Assembly (NCBI GenBank): GCA_021208885.1
Contig: JAJOJF010000037.1
Span: forward strand, 124,001-188,000
Reading direction: 5' to 3'
DNA: 64,000 bases
Origin: Burkholderiaceae bacterium
Lineage (GTDB): Bacteria; Pseudomonadota; Gammaproteobacteria; Burkholderiales; Burkholderiaceae_B
Shown here: positions 59,894-64,000 of the stretch, piece by piece
Layout: each line of letters begins with the position of its first letter
How positions within the stretch are numbered: position 1 is the stretch's first letter
The notes under the pieces: model-generated
What the model was told of the DNA's origin: nothing
The model's input: the letters and a program-made list of their open reading frames with translations, nothing else
The model's database searches: none
Position numbers and translations under genes: made by a program

Positions 59894-61357
59894 ATGACCA
59901 CATCCGTCGAAAAGCTAGCACAGCAATTCACCGAAAAGAATCGCTATGCGAATTTTGGCCCGTGCTTGCGGAAAATAGTAGTCCACGGATTCAGAGGGCT
60001 ACAAGAGCTTCATGTACACGTGGAGCATCCGATTACTGCAATTTCCGGAATAAATGGCGCTGGTAAAAGCACTCTCGTTCAACTAGTGAGTTGTGCGTAC
60101 AGAAAACCGACAACTGCCGTCGACTACAAACGACAGTATGTCAAAAACTTTTTCCCCGTTTCACCGGCTGACCCTACGCCCATTTTGACTGACGCGAGAA
60201 TAACCTATAGCTATGAAACAGATGACTACAGAAGGCATCAAGAAGTTACGGTGTCAAGAGTCAATTCTGCTTGGTCAGGATACAAGCGCCAGCCTGAGAG
60301 ATATTGCTATTACATCGGGTTTACTGTCTACATCCCCAAAGTTGAAAGACGTGATTTAAGTGTGTACGGCGGTGCCAGTCTGAAAATGAATGAGCGCAGG
60401 GAGTTAGATCCCTTTATAGTCAGCCAGATGGCGCGTATCATCGGCCTCGATTATCAAGAGGTTTCATTCCAGGGAGTCTCTCACAAAGACAAGAAGTCAG
60501 AGATCGGCATTGCATCTCGTTTGGGCAGTAGTTATTCAGAGAACAATATGGGCTTTGGTGAAGGCCGTGTTCTTTACACCATAGATCTATTAGAAAAGTC
60601 ACCCGAACAAAGTTTATTCGTACTCGAAGAGCCAGAGACCTCGTTACATGAGAGCGCCCAGAGAGAGTTTGCGAGATATTTAATCGACGTTTGCGTGCGA
60701 CGGCACCATCAGATTTTTTTGACAACACACTCAAGTGTCATGCTTGCCGAACTTCCCGCTAGTTCTCGAAAGCTAATAATGAGAACGCAGGACGGGGTAT
60801 TGGTTGAAGATAGAATCTCCGCCACCCAGCTTCGCTCTGCGTTGTCAGACGGTTGGGTGCGGGATTACATCGTTTTTGTTGAGGATGAGTTTGCCAAGTG
60901 TATGTTGACCGAGGCGATCCGAGTGTCTGATCGACAACTTTTAAGACAAGTAGCGATACATGAGGCGGGTGACGTTGATGCGGTTCGCAAGGCTGCTATT
61001 TTGCTACGGAAAGTCGGCAAACTTGCTATCGCGGTCCGTGACGGTGATATCGGCGATTCTATATCTGAAGGTATTTTTTCATTTCCTGGTTGTAGTGCTC
61101 CGGAGAAGGTCGTCTTTTCGCACTCAGATGTCAAAGCATTGCTAAAGCAAAAGTATGATCTGGATGTGGATTGGCTTATGCGTAAGAACAACATTGAAGA
61201 CCATCACCAAATCACCGCGATGCTCGCACACGAAGCGGATACTGTGCTAGAGGTCGTAAGAACGGTGTCGATTGAGTGTTACGTCTCAGCTAACCTAACT
61301 GAATTCAAGAATTTGATTCGTCAAATTTCGAATTTCTTTCAAAGGGCTCAGGGATAG
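59894..61357 (+). CDS. OLD-like ABC ATPase with C-terminal TOPRIM-like domain
   Basis: 487-aa protein. ATPase part: Walker A GINGAGKST (52-60), signature-like NNMGFGEGR (217-225), Walker B LFVLEEPET (241-249), H-loop TTHS (277-280). The C-terminal part has a TOPRIM-like pattern: VFVEDEFAK with E330, and AVRDGD with the DGD at 383-385; the usual VEGxxD glycine is Asp. This is the architecture of OLD-family nucleases, several of which defend against phages. The ATG at 59894 has AAAGG 5 bp upstream; a GTG two codons earlier is the alternative. The gene looks more AT-rich than its neighbours. Part of the tRNA-Asn element. Confidence 0.82.
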   Translation: MTTSVEKLAQQFTEKNRYANFGPCLRKIVVHGFRGLQELHVHVEHPITAISGINGAGKSTLVQLVSCAYRKPTTAVDYKRQYVKNFFPVSPADPTPILTDARITYSYETDDYRRHQEVTVSRVNSAWSGYKRQPERYCYYIGFTVYIPKVERRDLSVYGGASLKMNERRELDPFIVSQMARIIGLDYQEVSFQGVSHKDKKSEIGIASRLGSSYSENNMGFGEGRVLYTIDLLEKSPEQSLFVLEEPETSLHESAQREFARYLIDVCVRRHHQIFLTTHSSVMLAELPASSRKLIMRTQDGVLVEDRISATQLRSALSDGWVRDYIVFVEDEFAKCMLTEAIRVSDRQLLRQVAIHEAGDVDAVRKAAILLRKVGKLAIAVRDGDIGDSISEGIFSFPGCSAPEKVVFSHSDVKALLKQKYDLDVDWLMRKNNIEDHHQITAMLAHEADTVLEVVRTVSIECYVSANLTEFKNLIRQISNFFQRAQG

Positions 61358-61452
61358 CGAAGCCTGGTTTAGGCGAGGCATTTGGCATCTTCACCACTCG
61401 TGTTCCTCGGCGGGCTGAAGTGGACATCATGACTGATAGTACGAAGAGCCGC

Positions 61453-62022
61453 TTAAACCAACTCGACCGCATTACGCAGCACTCCTGGCCGCAGATCAAT
61501 GTAACGTTGCGTGGTAGCCATGTTGCGATGGCCGGCTAACGCCATCATCACGCGGGTGCTGACACCTTTTTCAGCTAAGTTGGTAAGAAATGTACGTCTG
61601 CCGCTGTGGCTGCTGGCACCATCAAATCCTGCTTGCCTGTAAAGTCCGTTGACGATCTGCGTCAGCGAATTCGCTGAAAAGTGCGGGCTGCGCTGGGTTT
61701 TGAAAAGCGCTTGTTTTGGGTCTTTGATTTTGATGGTCTTCACATAGGCAGCTAGTTCGGCGCGCATACGCTCGTTTAGCAGCACGGAACGGCTGTGGCT
61801 GCCTTTGGTTTGTGATGCGCGCAAGTTGATCTCTTCACGAATAGAGCCATCACTGGCAACTACGTCGCAGACGCGCACGGCAGCCACTTCGCCAATGCGC
61901 ATGCCAGCCCAATGGGTGAGTAAAACAATGGCTCGGTTGCGTTCAGCGCTCTTGGTTTTGGCGACGTAGTCCAGCAACCGCTGCAATTCCTGTTCGTTGA
62001 GTGTTTTGGCTTGCTTGGTCAT
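61453..62022 (-). CDS. Minimal tyrosine recombinase (catalytic domain only)
   Basis: 189-aa XerC/D-like integrase with the full catalytic set: R42 (GMRIGEV), K73 (SQTKGSHSR), H139-x-x-R142 (HSGRRTF), H165 (LAGHRN) and Y174 (TQRYIDL). It lacks the N-terminal core-binding domain that nearly all such enzymes have, since only about 30 residues precede the catalytic fold. The ATG at 62022 has GGAG 7 bp upstream; an 18-codon basic extension is open upstream but has no RBS. Convergent with the ATPase gene, 95 bp apart. Confidence 0.88.
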   Translation of the reverse strand: MTKQAKTLNEQELQRLLDYVAKTKSAERNRAIVLLTHWAGMRIGEVAAVRVCDVVASDGSIREEINLRASQTKGSHSRSVLLNERMRAELAAYVKTIKIKDPKQALFKTQRSPHFSANSLTQIVNGLYRQAGFDGASSHSGRRTFLTNLAEKGVSTRVMMALAGHRNMATTQRYIDLRPGVLRNAVELV

Positions 62023-62456
62023 CTTTGCGCTCCGTGCTAATGATTTCGTACGTACAGTATGTTTTCTGATCTTCAAAATTCCTACCCCTTTTTGGCCTTA
62101 AAAATTTCTCTTTATTTATATGGGGTTAGTGCCACTCATCATGTTTTGTGTAAAACCTTATCAGTCGTATTTATGCCGATTTTCGCCAGAAAATGGCTGC
62201 AACCGTGGCGCAGATGCCACGAGAACACGCAGACTGGCGAGCAAGCCCTATATGCGTTTTTATGCGATTCGTTGGTGTTTGCCGCTGGCGAACGGTTTTT
62301 GTGCGCTGTAGGGCTTTTTTGACGGTGGTTTTTTGCCCGAAATGGGTCTGCAGCTCTCAAAATCCCGCTGCGCAAAAAATTGCTGGGGAGTACTTAGGCT
62401 TTTGAGGTGGTGATTTTTGACCGGTGCTGTGCCGGGGGCACCATTAATGCGCTGTC

Positions 62457-62478
62457 AAAAAAAACGCCATTAAAGGCG
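62457..62478 (-). terminator. Possible intrinsic terminator after the 302-aa gene
   Basis: On the minus strand CGCC-tttaat-GGCG followed by T8. The stem is only 4 bp (perhaps longer with mismatches), but the T-run is long. Located 108 bp past the stop of the 302-aa gene. Confidence 0.5.
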
Positions 62479-62490
62479 ATGTTAAACAGA

Positions 62491-62509
62491 CCGTTACACC
62501 GTGTAACGG
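62491..62509. repeat. 19-bp palindrome CCGTTACAC-C-GTGTAACGG
   Basis: Perfect 9-bp arms with a single central base. It could be an operator, or a core site bound by the nearby short recombinase, whose sites would be expected to have inverted arms (though usually with a 6-8 bp spacer). No second copy was found in the window. Confidence 0.6.
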
Positions 62510-62586
62510 TTCTGACTCAGCGCTGTGTGTGCTTTTTGTTAGTGCTGTCTACGGGAAATAGGCCGGTCACACCCAATAGGGTTCAG

Positions 62587-63495
62587 CTATTGATACTTGG
62601 CGTGTTCGCTCTTGGTCCACTTGTTTCGATCACGGATGATGGTGTTGAATTCCTTGGGATCAAAGTCGACCACGTGAGCAGGTTTGTTATGAGAAGGGAA
62701 GAGGCCGCGGGCTGCATTCTCGACCAAATATTTTGCGAGCTTGAGCTTACGCGACGTCAGGATTTCAAGGGTTCGGATTTCATCGGCGTACTTGGCTGAG
62801 CGCTTGCTGGCTTTTGAGTCGAACATTTTGCTGTAGGTGTCGCTGATTTTTGCTTCAACGCCAACCTGCCACAGTTTGAAATCTGGCCTGGCAGCACGAA
62901 CGAACAGAACGGCTAGCGCATCGACGATGCTTTGAAAATGCGTATGTTTCGTTGCCAGCATGTACTTAGCTGGGCCAGGTTCGAACTTTTTGCCAATGTT
63001 TTCGTCGTAGAGTTTTTTGACCTCGCGCATGGCACGCTGGCGCGTGAAGTTCAGTGGCACGGCAATCAACATGACATCGGGCTGATTGGCTTCTAGCCAG
63101 AACCCCTTGAAGTAGTTGCTGACGGAGTCGAGTTTTTCTTCTATCAGCCCATTGCCTCTGGAAGCTTTCATCAGTAGCTGTGTCTTGGGCATGGCCCCAC
63201 GACTCCCGAACAGTCGAATCCCCGTCTTTAGCCACCACGGTCTGAAGAGCTGGGTTTGTAAGTCACCGAAATCGTCATATACAGCTAGCACACGATCAAA
63301 GTCCTCTGGTAGCCGCGCACGGTCTGCGGCTTTGAGTTTGCCTTTGCTCGTCCGGTAGCGCTTGGCTAACTCGTAACTGGGACTCAGTTTCAAGAGCTCA
63401 AACCACAAGCGATAAAAGCGGGTTTCCTCGGCAAACCATCCTGCGCGGCTGAGGTCCGAACGACGAAAAGTTAGCTTTTTGGGGGTTTTGTACAT
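62587..63495 (-). CDS. Unrecognised 302-aa protein of the integrative element
   Basis: Basic, soluble protein of unknown family. The N-terminus is Arg/Lys-rich with aromatics (SRAGWFAEETRFYRLWFELLKLS); the middle has VMLIAVPLNFTRQRAMREVKKLYDEN and HTHFQSIVDALAVLFVRAA; the C-terminus is again basic (NKPAHVVDFDPKEFNTIIRD). No membrane helix or signal peptide. Divergent from the partial gene at 63615 across a 119-bp AT-rich gap containing GTTAA/TTAAC. It may be a DNA-binding or accessory protein of the element. Confidence 0.75.
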   Translation of the reverse strand: MYKTPKKLTFRRSDLSRAGWFAEETRFYRLWFELLKLSPSYELAKRYRTSKGKLKAADRARLPEDFDRVLAVYDDFGDLQTQLFRPWWLKTGIRLFGSRGAMPKTQLLMKASRGNGLIEEKLDSVSNYFKGFWLEANQPDVMLIAVPLNFTRQRAMREVKKLYDENIGKKFEPGPAKYMLATKHTHFQSIVDALAVLFVRAARPDFKLWQVGVEAKISDTYSKMFDSKASKRSAKYADEIRTLEILTSRKLKLAKYLVENAARGLFPSHNKPAHVVDFDPKEFNTIIRDRNKWTKSEHAKYQ

Positions 63496-63614
63496 CCAAA
63501 TATGTTAACTAAAAAAATTAACAATGGTTCAGATAATTTGTTTAAAGGCAACATAAAAGTATCGTTTGATCCATGCAATCGAATGGTCGGTTGCAGAGTC
63601 AAACGGAGATAAAA

Positions 63615-64000
63615 ATGAACGCTTCAACCCCCACAAGCCCGTCCTTAAGGGCTTACTTGGCAGTCAACGTGATTCTGACTTTTGCTCAGGATGATCCTGA
63701 ATACGGCACGCAGGACATCTTTGATATCCAGCTACCTGTTAACAGAAAAGAGACAAATGCAGTCGAGTTTCTGGATTCGAAGTTATTCAAGCGCATTGCA
63801 CAAAAGTGTCATCAATTTGGGCGTGACCCAAGACAGCTCACAAAAATCAGCACCGCTGCTAACTGGTCAGTCTTTGCTGCCAAGACCGGGCAGCGCACCT
63901 TGCCTGATCTGGGTCACACCTGCAAGTGGTACTTCGGTGTCGGCCGCGACGATCTGGACTCTTGGGAAGAAAGCCTAATGCATCGCTACGAGTTTGGTGT
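63615..64000 (+). CDS. Unrecognised protein, partial at right edge
   Basis: Open from the ATG at 63615 (GGAG 8 bp upstream) through the window end, 128 residues visible. Opens MNASTPTSPSLRAYLAVNV and continues with ILTFAQDDPEYGTQDIF, FLDSKLFKRIAQKCHQFGRD and TCKWYFGVGRDDLDSWEESL. No family recognised. Shared promoter region with the divergent 302-aa gene suggests that they act together. Confidence 0.7.
   Translation, partial: MNASTPTSPSLRAYLAVNVILTFAQDDPEYGTQDIFDIQLPVNRKETNAVEFLDSKLFKRIAQKCHQFGRDPRQLTKISTAANWSVFAAKTGQRTLPDLGHTCKWYFGVGRDDLDSWEESLMHRYEFG

Larger units (their letters stand above)
62023..62586. other. Gene-free region with inverted repeats
   Basis: 564 bp between the short recombinase start and the stop of the 302-aa gene. 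Open frames here are short, with no RBS or recognisable sequence, so none is called. It is rich in dyads: GCCgATTTTC-gcca-GAAAATGGC at 62175-62197, GGTGC/GCACC at 62423-62442, a minus-strand terminator at 62457-62478 and the palindrome at 62491-62509. Confidence 0.6.

Noticed and set aside
62059..62322. Open frame of 87 codons on the plus strand in the dyad-rich gap
   Set aside because: No Shine-Dalgarno, odd composition with no recognisable motif, and it overlaps the start of the short recombinase; probably chance.
57820..64000. CRISPR array or second attachment site within the element
   Set aside because: No regularly spaced direct repeats, and no second copy of the tRNA-Asn 3' end was found by eye.

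Overview
The window is chromosomal DNA of moderate GC content from a betaproteobacterium, most likely order Burkholderiales and close to Alcaligenaceae. This rests on gene content and order: lepA-lepB-rnc-era-recO, pepA/lptF with holC, pyrG-kdsA-eno-ftsB, leuS-lptE-holA-proA, rpmB-rpmG and fkpB-ispH, plus a CysB-type regulator, BktB thiolase and ETF-quinone oxidoreductase. Species cannot be named from the sequence alone.

Layout. 1-4004: translation and RNA-processing operon (lepA partial, lepB, rnc, era, recO). 4001-11379: a tightly packed leftward catabolic operon (cyclase-family hydrolase, acyl-CoA ligase, acyl-CoA dehydrogenase, ThDP enzyme, zinc alcohol dehydrogenase) divergent from an SDR gene; its substrate is unknown. 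11512-17887: BI-1 membrane protein, holC-pepA, lptF, a CysB-like regulator, a DUF2325 gene and a frameshifted NlpC/P60 lipoprotein. 18049-30448: acyl-CoA and organic-acid metabolism (prpE, a GlcG-like protein, frameshifted acsA, an MFS transporter, cupin, alpha/beta hydrolase, ETF-QO, thioesterase, CoA-transferase A/B, aminopeptidase P). 30491-34664: pyrG (frameshifted), kdsA, eno, ftsB. 34657-41454: Tad-like protein, hslO, gamma-carbonic anhydrase, a degenerate adenylate-forming enzyme, RDD protein, a 65-aa orphan with a striking double operator, an rRNA methyltransferase and hemJ. 41524-47806: proA, holA, lptE, leuS, rpmG, rpmB. 47828-57190: cfa, LLM oxidoreductase, bktB, radC, fkpB, ispH, MFS transporter, BKACE and 3-hydroxyacyl-CoA dehydrogenase. 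57507-57863: tRNA-Thr and tRNA-Asn. 57939-64000: left end of an integrative element next to tRNA-Asn, with a phage-type integrase, a 166-aa protein, an OLD-like ATPase/TOPRIM protein, a second very short tyrosine recombinase and two unrecognised divergent genes; it runs off the window.

The core metabolic theme is activation and oxidation of short acids: four adenylate-forming enzymes, an acyl-CoA dehydrogenase with the ETF-QO that drains its electrons to quinone, a thiolase, a CoA-transferase, a BKACE enzyme and a hydroxyacyl-CoA dehydrogenase.

Three genes (pyrG, acsA, NlpC lipoprotein) are each broken by what looks like a single missing base. Because pyrG is normally essential, assembly or sequencing indels are as likely as real mutations. 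The most novel parts are the element at 57939-64000, the degenerate ligase at 36820-38493, and the paired dyads around the promoter of the 65-aa gene at 39193.
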